A stretch of DNA of 64,000 nt, taken from positions 847,560-911,559 of the forward strand of contig JAIWND010000013.1 of NCBI GenBank assembly GCA_025330725.1, written 5' to 3'. The position numbers and the translations under genes are program-made. Of this stretch, positions 32,666 to 45,583 are shown piece after piece. This stretch comes from Chlamydoabsidia padenii. Taxonomy: Eukaryota > Mucoromycota > Mucoromycetes > Mucorales > Cunninghamellaceae. The notes beneath the pieces were generated by a model. That model searched no databases. It saw only the letters and a program-made list of their open reading frames with translations, and was not told the origin of the DNA. How positions within the stretch are numbered: position 1 is the first letter of the stretch; every line of letters begins with the position of its first letter.

Positions 32666-34745
32666 ATGTCAAATACCATTCGTCGATTTACAACTTTAAA
32701 CAGGATGCCATTCACATACTCGGTAAAATATAAAAGAAGGTTGACTCAAAGGTTATATGTCATTTGATACTTATCATTACTGCTTTTTTTTTTTATATAG
32801 GAAGCTGTCAATAAGCTCAACTCATTACAAACGAATGCTGCTCTTTTGGAACAACTTCGAAAGGCTGGCCCGAGAATGAATCAATACAGTCTTCCTGAAA
32901 TGCGTCATTACTTTAAACGGATTGGATACGAGGCAAGTAGAAAAGAATAGATCCACCTTTCTTCTTCCTTCCCTCACACTAACTCTTCTCCCTTATACAT
33001 GTAGCCTCGTGACTTTGATCATCTTCAAATTATCCATGTAACAGGGACCAAGGGCAAGGGCAGCACTTCAGCACTGACACAATCTATTCTGCGACACTAT
33101 CCATTGGATCGACCTCTTCGTACTGGTCTCTTCACCTCACCTCATCTTGTGGCCGTACGTGAACGTATCCGAATCAATGGGGAACCTATCAATGAAGACC
33201 TTTTTGCCAAATACTCTGAAGAAGTCTGGAATCGACTGGAAGATACCAAGGATCAACATGTTGTTTTTGGTGAAGAACACATGGATAACCCTAAAAAAGC
33301 CATTCGGGATCAACGTACTCATCCTGATAAACCGATCTACTTTCGGTATTTGACTTTATTGGCTCTACATGCTTTTGTACAAGAAAAGGTAATAAAGAAA
33401 AGAGGGAGAAGGGGGGCTAAGGAGATATACTGTGGAAGGGATGGTTAATCTAACGAAAGAATATGTCTTTCATAGGTGGATGTAGCCATTTTGGAAGTGG
33501 GTATTGGTGGTGAATATGATTCCACCAACATTATTGAACATCCTATTGTATGTGGCATTACTTCTTTGGGTTTGGATCATGTTAATGTCCTTGGGAATAC
33601 AATTGATCAAATTGCTTGGCATAAGGCTGGTATTATCAAGGTAAATGATAAAGAAGAAGAAAACAATCTAACATTCCTTTTTTTTGAATAGCAAAATCGA
33701 CCTGTCGTCTGTTTTGAACAGCCACCTGAAGCCATTGAAGTGATTAAACAACGTGCTGCCGATAAAAATGTAAGTATTATGCAGAATGATTGATTATGCA
33801 TTTGACTTATTTACACCTCCTTTTTTATTCCCCGGATCTCCAGGCACCCTTAGAAATCATCCATTCTTCTCAAGTGGCAGATCTGAATGGTATTGAAATC
33901 GGTAAGTAAAGAATAGGGGGGGGGAGGGGAATCGATTTTTACTAATCGGGAAACAATTAATTAGGTTTGGCTGGTGTCCATCAATGCTATAACGCTCTGA
34001 CTGCGGTATCATTATCCAAGAAATGGTTACAAGAATGTCGTGGTATTGAATTTAACAAGGATCAACCTATCCCTGAAGGATTCTTGGAAGGGTTGAAGAA
34101 GGTGGTATGGCCTGGACGTGGACAACGATTACCAATCAGCAACACAAAATATGCCTCCAAGGTGACGGACAAGAATATCACTTGGTACTTGGATGGTGCT
34201 CACACATTGGAAAGTCTTGGTGTTTGTACGGAATGGTTTAAGAACACAGCAATCAAGGACGATAATGATGTATCAAGGATCCTGGTGTTCAACTGTACCA
34301 ATGGTCGGGATGGTCCTCGTTTGCTTAGTACTATCTCCCAACTACAAACATCCTCTGTAAAGTTTGACCATGTTGTCTTCACTACTAATGTCACATTCCG
34401 CGAAGGATATACAACAGGTAAGAAAGAAAGAAAAAAAAAAAGGAGAGAAGTAGATGATTGTATGATTCACCTTTTTTTGGGGGGTATGTAATAGATAATA
34501 CCAACAACACTGTTTCGGTGGCTGATATCTTGGAAATGCAAAAGATGCTTGCTGACAGCTGGATAAAACAAGTACCTGACTTTAACAAAGATAACATACA
34601 TGTAGCTGGATCTATTGAAGAAGCTGTGGATTGGACGGTGGATCATTCGAAAAACACATCCAACAAGAACATTCAAGTCCTTACTACGGGTAGCTTGATC
34701 TTGGTAGGAAACACTCTGACTGTACTTGGGGTACCACCTCAATAA
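32666..34745 (+). CDS. FPGS: Folylpolyglutamate synthase
   Basis: Eight exons: join(32666..32722,32801..32932,33005..33388,33476..33640,33692..33769,33844..33901,33965..34417,34495..34745), 525 aa. The second intron uses a GC-AG pair (GAG then gcaagt); no GT donor keeps frame there. Family marks are [18 protein letters not shown] N-terminal helix, the P-loop [62 protein letters not shown] and [11 protein letters not shown]. It adds glutamates to folates, retaining them in cytosol and mitochondria for one-carbon metabolism. The first 20 residues are basic and hydroxylated ([19 protein letters not shown]), which could act as a mitochondrial presequence; the downstream Met at residue 14 could give a cytosolic form, as in other FPGS genes (inference). 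Confidence 0.93.
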
Positions 34746-35392
34746 ATAGATGTTATGTAGTTTAGAATCCATTTAGATATAGTAGTTGGCAAATTATAAA
34801 AGATATGATTGATCGTCGTGTTAAAAAGGAACTGGATGATTGCACAAGTGACAATAACACCAAATGATTGGCATGGTTGTTGTTTTTTAATCTTTTTGTA
34901 CAGGAGAAAATGGATGGTATGGTCTTTTCTCCCTAGTCAAAGGGAGTGAAGTATGGACATATCATATAACTACGTGTACCAGTAGCACACTTAATGAGGG
35001 CTTTATCTTCCTCTCTTCATAAATTCGAATCCCGACTGGATCGTGGAACATCACAATAGAAATTGCTGAACTTTAATGGTCATGTCTTTTTTTTTTTTTT
35101 TTTTTTTTTTGGTCCCTTTTTTCCCCTCTCTCTTTCTTTCTCACCATTCATCCTTTCTTCTTCTTCTTTGTATAATCTTTTAACCATACCCTTATTGTAA
35201 AGATATAAAAAGTCGTCTTTTTTTTTAATTATCAACTGTATACTCTACGTTTTACCTTTTTATTTGTCATTTGCCCTTCCTCCCTCTTGTATACGTGCTT
35301 GCACGTTCTTCTCTTTTGTTGATTAAAAGAACGACATTCTAACTGTCATCTCCACACTACTTTTTTTTTTAAAAAAAAAACAAACAAACATA
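34746..35392. other. Intergenic region with long pyrimidine leader
   Basis: No gene is seen. It holds TTCGAATCCCGACT (about 35025), a T run of about 22 nt ending near 35110, and mostly CT-rich sequence to 35330 before the next ATG. Confidence 0.5.
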
Positions 35393-38012
35393 ATGTCACC
35401 TAATAATACGGTATCAATACTACAACCTTTGACTGGCTCACCACCTACACCAACACCTCAAACTCACCAGTCCTCTCAACGTGTCTCAAAAGCCATTTTG
35501 AAAACTGCCATCCAAAAGGCGAATTCTGCTGTGGTCTTGGATAAAGCGAACGACTTGGCTGGTGCTATCGATGCTTATACTGAAGCCGTCAACTTGCTGG
35601 ATCGAGTACTCTCATCAGAAACAAGGGAAGCTGATAGACAACGACTTCAAGAAACTGTAAGTATTAATGACACTAATGATGACCCTATTAACTAAATCTT
35701 CATCTACTTGACATTCTATAGTACAGCAAGTATTTGAAACGTATCCAGTACCTTAGTGCACTCAAATCGGATGCAGATGACCTTTATGAAACGTTTGAAA
35801 ATGGTGGAAGGATGGGCAACGATCAGTCAAGGACAACGACCAAACCCTTCCAATCGGCTACTACACACGGTAAAGGGCGGTCTGATATGTGGGTACGAAA
35901 AATGAACTCTTCTTCCTCGTTGGACCACAAATCAAATCGATGGGAAGCAGACACCACTTCACGATTCGATCTACGTAAATCTGGTGGCACCACAACTCGA
36001 TCTACTGCAACTAATGATCCTTCAACAACAACACCTGTCTCTTCGAAAAGCACACCATCAAGACCTCCTTTGAAAAGCAATGATACTACTACTTTGGTGG
36101 ATCCTCCTCCATTGGAACCCCGCTCTATTCATCGCCCAAGTCCTCGAAAAAGCTCTCGCACAGGTGCGGCTGCTGCACTACAACAACAACAACAACAACA
36201 ACAATTTGTGTCTTCTATTGCTGAACAAGAATCAAGTCCACAACGGCGGTCCTCCATGTCAAGTGTGTCTTCCATGTCTTCAGGTGATTCTGATGTGATT
36301 CGTGTCTCCAGCTCTCATCAACCTACCATGGCACTCCCTTCACTCTTACACACTAAAATGGAAGTAGCATCGATACCCAACACTGTTACCCCATCATCAC
36401 AACAATCAAAAACGGATCATCATCTGAACAGCAATAGAAATAGTAATCCGAGTGATGACGATCGACAAGGTTTATCCGATTCGACAATATCAACAGCAGC
36501 AGCAGCATCCACAATCTCTTTAATGTCAAATCAAGAGGAAACAAAACAACAACAACAACAATCTGGATTTGGAAGGCTACGCACCAGCAGTTTACCTCGT
36601 AAATTATACTTTACTCGACCTGTCATTGGCTCATCCACTCGAATGAACCGTTTGGCATCCAATGCATCCTCACTCAACATGGATGACCACTCAACAAGTG
36701 TACCTATGCGTCGGAATGCTACTCAACCTATCACTCCTGTCACAGCTACTATCGATCCTGACACTATCTCCAGCCGAACCATCTCTGCACCAGCACCACC
36801 TCAACGACAATCAAGTGGACTCAGCATGCGGAAAAAATACAACAGGTTGTCAAGGACGAGTATGGATGGTAACAACAATGGACGAAAAGACAAATCAGGT
36901 CCGATCTTTAGCACTTTATTCGGCTCCAATGGTGGCAATACTACTAGTCCTAATGGTGGTCGATCATCGGAAGATGCAATAAACTATTTTGGAAAGGATC
37001 CTCCTACTTGCGGTGGGGATCTACAACACTCACCTGATTCGGATGGTGATACTTCTTCTACTAACGTCGCCATGACATCTTTTGTACCAGCGAAACAAGA
37101 GGGTACGATGAATCGTTATTTGGATATCCATCTGAAATTGATTATTGCTTTGGAACACAGTATGAATTATGGTGGTTATATTACACCCAAATTATTTGTC
37201 CCCAAGAATTTATGGTAAAAAGAAGAAGAAAAGAGATAGACCCAAGTAGTAGAACTGATGACTAATTGACTATCATATTGAATAGGCACCAGAACAATAT
37301 AAGAATACCCTCGATGGATGTCAAAATGGCGGCATGTGAAAGTTTGATCTTGGACTTGAATCGGATTGAAAAATGGCGAAACTTGGACGACATTAGGGGA
37401 AGTTTACGACTCATCGAATCTCTGGAAGAAGTGGTGGATGGATTACAAGTGACGTTATCGAAAAAGCTCAAACAAGATAGCATTGTGGATATAAATGACG
37501 ATACAAGCAGTGTGATCAATTCCTCAGATGGCAGTCTACAATCTCAACCTTACTCTACTGGCACCACAGGATACAGCAACAATAATAATAATAATAATAC
37601 TAACAACAATAACAATAATAATAATAATGGCAGCAATGGCAATACGATGGGTAACAGCAATTATAACAGTAACAGTATCAACAAGCGAGCTCAATTCATG
37701 TCATGGGGCTCCAAATTATCGAAATCGGTGGAACGCATGAATGCTTTCGGACTCAACAAAGTGGAAGATCAACATCGTCATTATATTGAAGTCTTACAGA
37801 AACTCTTTATCAAGTTACATATGCTTGAAATGTGGTTCCAGCACTATCTTAAAAAAGACCGACAAAAGAATCCTCATTATGATGCCCTGTTAACCAAACT
37901 GGGGAAAGTATGTGACGGAATCAATCGTGTGGTGGGTGGATTTGTCTTGCGTGATGTGGCCATTCTTCTTGGCAAATGGTTGAAACGTGGTGGTGTCTGG
38001 GTGAATGAATGA
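35393..38012 (+). CDS. MIT-domain protein, conserved C-terminal helical domain, function unknown
   Basis: Three exons: join(35393..35656,35722..37214,37286..38012), 827 aa. Residues about 30-110 form an MIT-type three-helix bundle (ILKTAIQKANSAVVLDKAND, GAIDAYTEAVNLLDRVLSS, YLKRIQYLSALKSDADDLYE). MIT domains bind ESCRT-III tails, so endosomal or cytokinetic membrane work is likely. A long disordered Ser/Thr/Gln/Asn region follows, with several basic SP/TP sites. The C-terminal ~330 residues look folded (LKLIIALEHSMNYGGYITPK, ALILDLN-type helices, YIEVLQKLFIKLHMLEMW) but are split by an Asn run encoded by AAT/AAC repeats near 37578-37627. I know proteins of this layout only as uncharacterised fungal MIT proteins. 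Confidence 0.75.
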
Positions 38013-38053
38013 ATGAATCATTCTTTCCTTCTTATTAATGTATATTCCTCTCT

Positions 38054-38085
<32 letters not shown>

Positions 38086-38315
38086 CCCTTCCCCCCAAAG
38101 TTATTCTTTTTAGTGTTACACATATGTAGTCCATCTTATCATTACCTCACTCCTATTTATACTCTTATATCTGATCCCATAATAACTTATTTTACTATTT
38201 TGCCATTGTTATAATAAAAGATGTCCCCGCCCCAAACATAAGCATCGTCATTTTTATTTATTTATTTTTTTGTTTATTCAAATGATATCTTTTATTATAC
38301 TATTTACACTAAATA

Positions 38316-38642
38316 TCATGGGAATATGTCTTTATCACTACTAGAGAGGTTTAAATTCATCACACGGTTATTTCCAGAGTGACGGTGGCAGGCTTGTTGG
38401 ATTTTAGCTTCATTGACTTGTCGAGATACACTTTTATATTGTTTCCCAAGACGATGTTCACCTACAAATAATTCTTGGTTCCATACAAATCCTTCGTGTG
38501 CCTTCATTACTACAGTGACAGGAATATCCAAGCCGGCATAATGATCAGGTTGGTATACCAAGTATTCATAATCGTTTCGAAGAGATATAGGTCGAGGTGG
38601 AGAGTCAATAAAGTTTTCTTTTTGGTGAGATTCTTGTTCCAT
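38316..38642 (-). CDS. Small conserved-looking protein of unknown function
   Basis: Single exon, 108 aa, with an ATG at 38642 and a divergent promoter shared with the arrestin-like gene. The middle (LVYQPDHYAGLDIPVTVVM, HEGFVWNQELFVGEHRLGK) looks folded, with aromatic and hydrophobic alternation. The ends are polar. There is no signal peptide, membrane segment or known motif. The 303 bp between it and the MIT gene carry only 3' flanks, including an ATT trinucleotide run near 38058-38083 and AATAAA signals. Judged real because of its composition and the motif-bearing promoter (TTTTCAAATCCCG at 38754-38766). Confidence 0.6.
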   Translation of the reverse strand: MEQESHQKENFIDSPPRPISLRNDYEYLVYQPDHYAGLDIPVTVVMKAHEGFVWNQELFVGEHRLGKQYKSVSRQVNEAKIQQACHRHSGNNRVMNLNLSSSDKDIFP

Positions 38643-38753
38643 CGTTATCAAAAGTGAAAGAGAGAGAGAGAAAAAGGAGCATTGTATCAGGTGAACTTTT
38701 TTTTTTTTTTTGGTTTCGCTCATGCGGCTGTCGGGGATTGTCATCTCTGATGC

Positions 38754-38766
38754 TTTTCAAATCCCG
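38754..38766. promoter_or_regulatory. TTTTCAAATCCCG motif in a divergent promoter
   Basis: Lies about 110 bp from the reverse-strand ATG at 38642 and about 120 bp from the forward ATG at 38889. It is a member of the recurrent motif family. Confidence 0.35.
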
Positions 38767-38888
38767 TTCGTGGGTGAAATAAAATAAAATTAAAAAAAAA
38801 AAAACGGGAATAGCGTTTTTTTCCCTCTTTCTTTTTTTTTTTTTCCTTTCTCATTATCCCATTCCCTCATCAATCTTTATAAAACCTC

Positions 38889-40491
38889 ATGATATTCACT
38901 TCGAAAAACAATAAACATCGTGTAAAGTCCTTTGTATTGAAAGTGTCATCGGGGGCGAAAGATAAACCTGTCGCCTATGGTCCTGGCTCTGTGGTGAATG
39001 GTAAAATATATCTATTAATGTACTCTCTTTTGCATCATGACTTATACTTTGTTTACTATGATTGTTTAGGTAGCATTGTTATTCATGTCTCCAAACTCCA
39101 ACTGGTCAAGAAACTCAAGGTGGTCTTCCAATGTACTGAATATTCTGGTAAACGGTCCAATATTATCTTCTCTGTGGAATCAGTTTTACTAGGTGAACAT
39201 GGAACACAAGGTAAGGTACACGAAATAAAGAAAGTTCTTGCTAATTCTTGTTTATTTGTTTTTTTTTATTATTATTATTATTATCATCTAGTCACTGAAT
39301 TGAATGCAGGTAACCATATGTATTTGTTTGCTATCAAGCTACCAGATGTGAATTATCCACCAACACTTCGGGATAACTATATTGACCACAAGGTTGATTA
39401 TACTTTACAAGGCTTTTTGGATGTGGCTCATCCTGATCAATTATTACAAACGCATGCTGTCCATATCACTTACCTTCCTTTGGTCACTTGTCAACCTGCT
39501 GCTATTTGCTCACCCATTCAACGAAGAAAGACTTACCAAAAAGGTGATCAGCTGGTCCAAGTGAATGCTGAACTAAAACAACCTGCTTATTGCCCAGGTA
39601 AATTAAAATAAAAAGGGGGGAAAGGGATGGGTTTGGGAAATAATACTCATTATGGACAATTTAAATTCGCCGGTTTTAGGTGACATGTGTACGATAGAAA
39701 TGATCACACAAAACCAATCTGACTTTAGAATAACTCATGTGGACCTTGCCTTCATGTCGACCACTGCTAGTCATTTATCTACAAGTCAATCCGAGAATGC
39801 TAGACGGAATCATACTTTATATACACAAAAATATTATACTGCTATCACCAGACGAATCAACGAACATCATACGTTACTCCAATTCAGACTACCTACTTCT
39901 TGTCCACCTTCAACACAAACTCATCGACATATCGACATATCTTATCAAATCATGATGACAGTGCCATTATTTTATGCACCATCCTCATCACCATCTTCCT
40001 CTTCATCTTCCTCTACATCAACTACCATTGTATCTTCCTTGATGATCTCATTACCAATCACTGTCGCCACTGTACCTTATACCGCACCACCACAATTACA
40101 AATTCCTTTACCGTCTTACCAAGATAGTCATATCAATCGAATTGCATCCGATATGCCTAGCTTTTTAGATCAACATATTGATGATAGTGATTCTCCTTTA
40201 CCAAGTCCAGTCGAAGGCAGCTGGTCTGATCGGTGCTCGGTTTCTCCCATGATGGAAGAATCTGTCGTGGATTGGCCATTTGTCCCTGCTCTGACCCTGG
40301 ATTCTATTAGTGGAAACAATAATAACAATACAATGTCACAACAGGATGGATCTGGTCACTTGATGGTACCCAGCACTAGTCGAAGACGACGATCTGTCAG
40401 CTCATCATCATCATCATCTGGGGTGCATAATGAATGTAGTTTAGAAGTCAACGAATCTGCCCCATCCACCTCTTTGGCTGCTGTCAATTAG
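38889..40491 (+). CDS. Arrestin-like domain protein (alpha-arrestin/ART family)
   Basis: Four exons: join(38889..39000,39070..39210,39292..39597,39680..40491), 456 aa. The N-terminal arrestin-fold half has KVSSGAKDKPVAYGPGSVVNG, LKVVFQCTEYSG and GNHMYLFAIKLPDVNYPPTL. The second half begins near LVQVNAELKQPAYCPGDMCTI and ends its beta-strands with QLQIPLPSYQDS. Fungal alpha-arrestins bring Rsp5-type ubiquitin ligases to plasma-membrane transporters. I do not see a clear PPxY; LPSY near the end of the fold is the closest. A Ser-rich loop (about residues 270-285) and a Ser/Arg tail are probable phosphorylation regions. The family call rests on fold-like spacing and general wording, so the subclass is open. 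Confidence 0.75.
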
Positions 40492-40959
40492 ATAAAACAT
40501 AGACTATTTATTATCCTTCTTTATATTTATTGTCCTTTATTGTATATAATAAAAAACTTGTTTTTGTACTATCATTGTCTCTTCTTCTTTTGATTAGAAA
40601 AGGTGTCCGTTGCGGGTTTTAAATATCGAAGGTGAGGGATTACTTTGATGCTGATCTTGTTAGATCAAGTGTTAAGGTACTTTTGTCTTGGAAATTGATT
40701 CATCTAGGTGTATTGTATCAAGTGAAACAAGATGTCATACGTGAACATCACTCAACAAACCAATAGTAGGATGGCGTCTCACGGCAAGAGATTTCCTTTT
40801 TTTTGATCGTCGGACTTATAAATCCGCCTTCATCGAATTCTACACCCTTCGTTTTTCTTATATCTTTCTTTTCTTTCTTACTTTTTCTTTTTCATTCTCT
40901 CTTTTACTTTGGCTTTGTGGTTTGATACATAGTATACAAATTGCACCTTACATTATACC
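40492..40959. other. Intergenic region
   Basis: AATAAA near 40550 serves the arrestin-like gene. GCGGGTTTTAAAT (40612-40624) and AAATCCGCC near 40821 are motif-like. A CT-rich leader occupies 40855-40910. No gene is seen. Confidence 0.45.
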
Positions 40960-42333
40960 ATGCGGCTGGTTATCCGACAAGATTACGACGAAGTATCTGC
41001 CTGGGTGGGTAAGTTTGGGGGAGAACAAACGAAAAGATGGGGTAGAAGGGAACTAATTAATCCAACTCTTTCCCTCTTTTAGCTCATTATATCAAGGAAC
41101 GTATTATACAATTCCAACCAACAAAAGAACGACCCTTTGTATTGGGATTACCTAGTGGTTCTTCTCCATTAGGCTGCTACCAACGACTGGCCAAATTCTG
41201 TAAAGCAGGTCAACTTAGTTTTAAACATGTCATTACATTCAGTATGGACGAATATGTTGGTTTACCAAGGTAGGGAAACGAATAAGAAAAAAAAAGGGGG
41301 GAAAAGACATACTAACACCTTTTTGTGTGTGTGTGTTTATTATCACAGGGAACACAGCCAATCCTACTATAGTTTTTTATGGGAACACTTCTTCAAGCAC
41401 TTGGATATTTTACCTGAAAACATCAATCAATTGGACGGAAATGCGGCGGATCTGGATGAAGAATGTCGTCGATACGAAGCAGCTATTGTCAAGGTGGGTG
41501 GTATCGAATTATTTGTGGGTGGGATTGGACCAGATGGACATATCGCATTCAATGAACCTGGCTCATCATTGACATCTCGAACCAGAGTCAAAACTCTTGC
41601 TTATGAAACTATTATTGCCAATTCGAGATTCTTTGATGGTGAAGTCTCCAAAGTACCCAAATTGGCATTGACGGTGGGTGTAGCGTAAGTAGTAAAAAGA
41701 AGAAGAAGAGAGAAAAAAAGGGGGGAGGGAGTTTGCATGAATACTAACATGCCACACTTTATATTATTTGATAATAGGACTGTCATGGATGCGCGTGAAG
41801 TATGTATTATCATTGTTGGTGCTCACAAGAGGTAATCACGTTAATATGGATAGGTTGATATTTAACTAATTTGATCTTTTTTTTGGGGGGGGTAGTGTTG
41901 CTTTAGCCAAATGTGTTGAAGAAGGGGTCAATCATATGTGCACTGTCAGCGCTATTCAACTTCATCCCAAAGGGTTGATTGTCTGTGATGAAGATACAAC
42001 TTTGGAACTACATGTCAAGGTAATAAAAGATGGTATAATATACATTCGATCTGGTTAATCTTCTTCTTACTCTTCTTTTAGACTGTCAAATACTTTAAAT
42101 CGATTGAACATGTCCACCAGTCCATGATTGGTCCCGAAAATCTATCTCTTCAAGGTCAAGTCTTATCAACAAGTGGGATCATGAAAAGACGACATACACA
42201 AGAAGAATTGGACAAGGGATCATTGATTGCTGAAGCTGCTGTGGATTCTACTAAAGACTGTGATCAGGATCAAGATACTGTGAATGATAACAATAGTGAT
42301 CTTAAAGAACGGCCAATCAAAAGGAAGAAATAA
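40960..42333 (+). CDS. nagB: Glucosamine-6-phosphate deaminase
   Basis: Six exons: join(40960..41008,41083..41269,41349..41684,41778..41831,41896..42019,42082..42333), 333 aa. NagB/GNPDA marks are [50 protein letters not shown] and [14 protein letters not shown]. The catalytic Asp and His-containing loops are intact. It converts glucosamine-6-phosphate to fructose-6-phosphate and ammonia, the last step of GlcNAc use, which suits a chitin-rich fungus recycling cell wall. The core ends near residue 275. An extra C-terminal tail of about 55 residues is acidic then basic (ending KERPIKRKK, a possible nuclear-type basic patch) and is not part of the enzyme core. No other GlcNAc-catabolic gene lies next to it. 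Confidence 0.93.
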
Positions 42334-43101
42334 TCTCTTATAATATTTAGGATAGTTTATGTTTGTTATCTCAATAAAGTTGTTAATTGCAATCGTTCTT
42401 CGGTTGCCCATATATGTGACCAATCGTCTTTATCTTTGATAGCATCTCATACCCTATATGATCTAGGTAATGACAATGTTTTGTCATCCAGTCATCTCCT
42501 TTACCCTAGTTATATGTCTATTTGATCGCATCACAACAAACATGGGTCAATCCATCATGACAAAAGAATACAAGATTTTTAAGATGCAAAGGGATTTTAT
42601 TATAAAACAACTATTACTATATTCTACAACTACTAAACAGGACATACAGTCATGGCTTCTACAATTTTTGTTACCCTAGATGTATCAATAACAATGTAAA
42701 ACAGATTAGTTTTCAGTTTGTTTCCTTGATGGATACAATATCATTGTCAAAGGATTAAGTATATGATGACCGTTCAGGCTCATTAAATCAGTATATTTTT
42801 TAAAAATCAACACGCTTTGATTAAGACGTTAAATGGTTTAATCCTTACGGCCATCACCATACAATCAATTGACAATACAAGTTTCTTTTGATTTACTTAC
42901 ATAGAGGCAGACTTGAGGTTGGTTAAAGAAAAGAAGAAGAGATTGGGTTGATGAAAAAAAAAAAATCCTTCCTTTTAAATTTTTTCAAGGTGGCTGATTT
43001 GTCTGGATTTAAAAAACTCTCCGCCTAAATAATTGGAAAAACGATGGCGCGGGTATTTCCCTCTCTCTCTTTCGCCTTTTACATTTTCTTTTTATACATT
43101 G
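42334..43101. other. Intergenic region
   Basis: AATAAAG near 42373 is a likely polyadenylation signal. GGATTTAAAAAACTCTCCGCC spans about 43005-43025, some 80 bp before the biotin ligase ATG. No gene is seen. Confidence 0.45.
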
Positions 43102-45374
43102 ATGAACATCCTTATCTACACTGGCGAAGGAGCTTCACCAAACTCCATTTATCAAACATATACAACCTTAAAACAACTATTCGGACATGTTTACGATGTC
43201 ATTAAAGTGGATGCAAACACCTTACGAACTGAACCTTGGGAAGATGCTTGTCGGTTACTGGTGATACCTGGTGGACGTGATATACCCTACTGTAACGATA
43301 TGAACGGTGACATTAATCGGCGTATCAAGAATTATGTCTTTGGTGGTGGGCTTTATCTTGGTCTGTGCGCTGGTGCTTACTATGCCTCCTCGTCTATTGC
43401 CTTTGAAGTGGGTACGCCATTAGAAGTAAAGGGGTCCCGTGAATTGGCATTCTATCCTGGTCTATGCCGTGGTACCATGTATCCTGGGTTTGTCTATGAC
43501 AGCAATCAAGGCGCAAAGTCAGTCCAAGTTCAAATCAAACAAGATGCTGTGGCCATGTATTATAATGGCGGGGGCTACTTTGTCGAAACTGAATTGTATC
43601 CTCAAGTGACAGTGGTGGCAACTTATCCTTCTTCTGAAGCTGCGATTATATTATGCAAAGTAGGCACTGGGTCGGCTCTTTTATCTGCGGTGCATCCTGA
43701 ATACGATGTGACAACTACCCCTGATTTGGATCAAGCCAAGGACAGTCAACAGTTAATCTCCTCTTTGAAGAAAAGTCGGTCTGCGTGTCTGGACTTTCTC
43801 CGTGGGCAATTGGGTGCACTAGGTCTTGATGTTACACCAACAACAACAGCAATTACAACGGATACTCCGGCACTCACACCAATCTATCTATGCGGCATCA
43901 CTAAATCATTAACAGATTCAATCACATCAAGCTTATTGGATTTGGGCAACAATAGAACGATCAAGGACTCGAACGACCACTTTTATTTAACTCCTTGGGA
44001 GAGCGGTACTGACGATACTATCAACGATCCTACTCTTGCCAGCTTGAACGAGGAATGGAAGAAACTGTCACTGGACAACACAACTACTAATGACGACAAA
44101 ATAGTACTGATGATCCACCATCCGCCTTCTTCGACAGACGATGGAAAAGTTCCCCAGTTTCCACCAACAACAGCGACACCCTTCTTCAACATTAGTGCCT
44201 ATTTTACTGCTCTACAACAACATCGGAGTAAGGAATGGGGTGGTGGTAGCTGGTATCGTTTTGGTAATGCTATGCTGTATTCTGAAGTGATCACAAGCAC
44301 TCAAACTGTTTTGGACAAGTAAGTCTTATATTGTTATGACAGTGGGGGTGGATGTCAGGATAACTTGACTATTCTATTTTGTAGGAACTATTCTTTTGCT
44401 GGAGCACTTCCTGCTGGTCTTGTATGTCTTGCTACCAATCAAGTCGCTGGACGAGGTAAAGAGAAAGAGAATGGGATTTCTTTTAACATCTACAATTCGA
44501 TTTTTATGTAGGTCGTGGTCGAAACTCTTGGGTATCTCAATCCGGTGCTTTACAATTCAGTCTGGAAATTCGCCATAGTGTCCGACTCACTCATGCTTCA
44601 GTTGTCTTTATTCAATACCTTATCGCTCTTGCCGTGGTGGAAAGCATTCGATCTCGACCAGGATATGAAGATATACCTTTGCGATTGAAATGGCCTAATG
44701 ACATTTACGCTGATTTACCTAACCAGGGATTGAAAAAAGTAGGTGGATTACTGGTGAACTCAAGTTTCCTTGCCAACGAATTCTTACTGGTGATAGGTTA
44801 GTCATTCTTGGATATTTGTGTTTTTTAAAAAAAAAAAAAAAAGGAAGGGTGGTGATGGCGAAACATGAATGCTAACAGATACTTGACCTCATTCTTAAAT
44901 CAAGGCTGTGGTATCAATCTCTCTAATAGTAAACCTACAGTGTCTATCAATGACGTGATAACACAACACAATCGATCTCTGCCAAGGTTGACTCCTGAAG
45001 ATGTATTGGCGAAAATCCTGGTGACTTTTGAACGCTTCTACAATGAATTCTGTGAAAAGGGTATGGGATCTTGGTTTTTGGACCTTTACTATAAACGATG
45101 GCTACACAGGTATGGACAGAAAAAGAAGAAGAAACTACAAACGGGTACTAACACATATTTACTATCCGAATGAAATGATGGGGGGGGGGGATATAGTGAC
45201 AAATTGGTGACGCTGACTACACACGACAATGTCCGGGCGAAAATAGTCGGTATTACTAGTGATTATGGCATGCTCGAAGTGGTAGGGGTGAATGGTGACA
45301 ATCAACGATACACGCTTCAACCTGATGGAAACAGCTTTGACATGTTGAAGGGTCTTATTATCAAAAAAGCATAG
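43102..45374 (+). CDS. BPL1: Biotin--protein ligase (holocarboxylase synthetase)
   Basis: Five exons: join(43102..44318,44385..44455,44512..44796,44905..45109,45197..45374), 651 aa, close to yeast Bpl1 (690). The N-terminal half is the glutamine-amidotransferase-like domain of eukaryotic BPLs (LLVIPGGRDIPYCND, GLYLGLCAGAYYASS). The catalytic domain has GRGRNSWVSQSGALQFSLEI (biotin/AMP loop), LRLKWPNDIYAD and VIGCGINLSNSKP. The C-terminal cap ends with YTLQPDGNSFDML. It attaches biotin to carboxylases such as acetyl-CoA and pyruvate carboxylase in the cytosol. The acceptor of the fourth exon is a weak AAG at 44904, chosen because only it restores the conserved GCGIN motif in frame. Confidence 0.92.
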
Positions 45375-45583
45375 TTTAGATCATTATAGAATACATATAT
45401 AAATTGTTTATTTTTATTAGAGAAGTAAATAAAGACAGGGGTGATGGATTAATCTAAAACTAGTTGTGTGTATATGTGATGATGAAGGTAGTGGAGTTTA
45501 TCTATCTATGGTGGGTGGGGATGTCTTCTATATAATCTAATTGGATTAAAAGTCGAGGCCAATAGGTGTGTTTGCTCCAGATT

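Noticed and set aside
37560..37630. AAT/AAC repeats as a CRISPR-like or satellite array
   Set aside because: Simple trinucleotide codon repeat inside a coding frame. No spacers, and the genome is eukaryotic.
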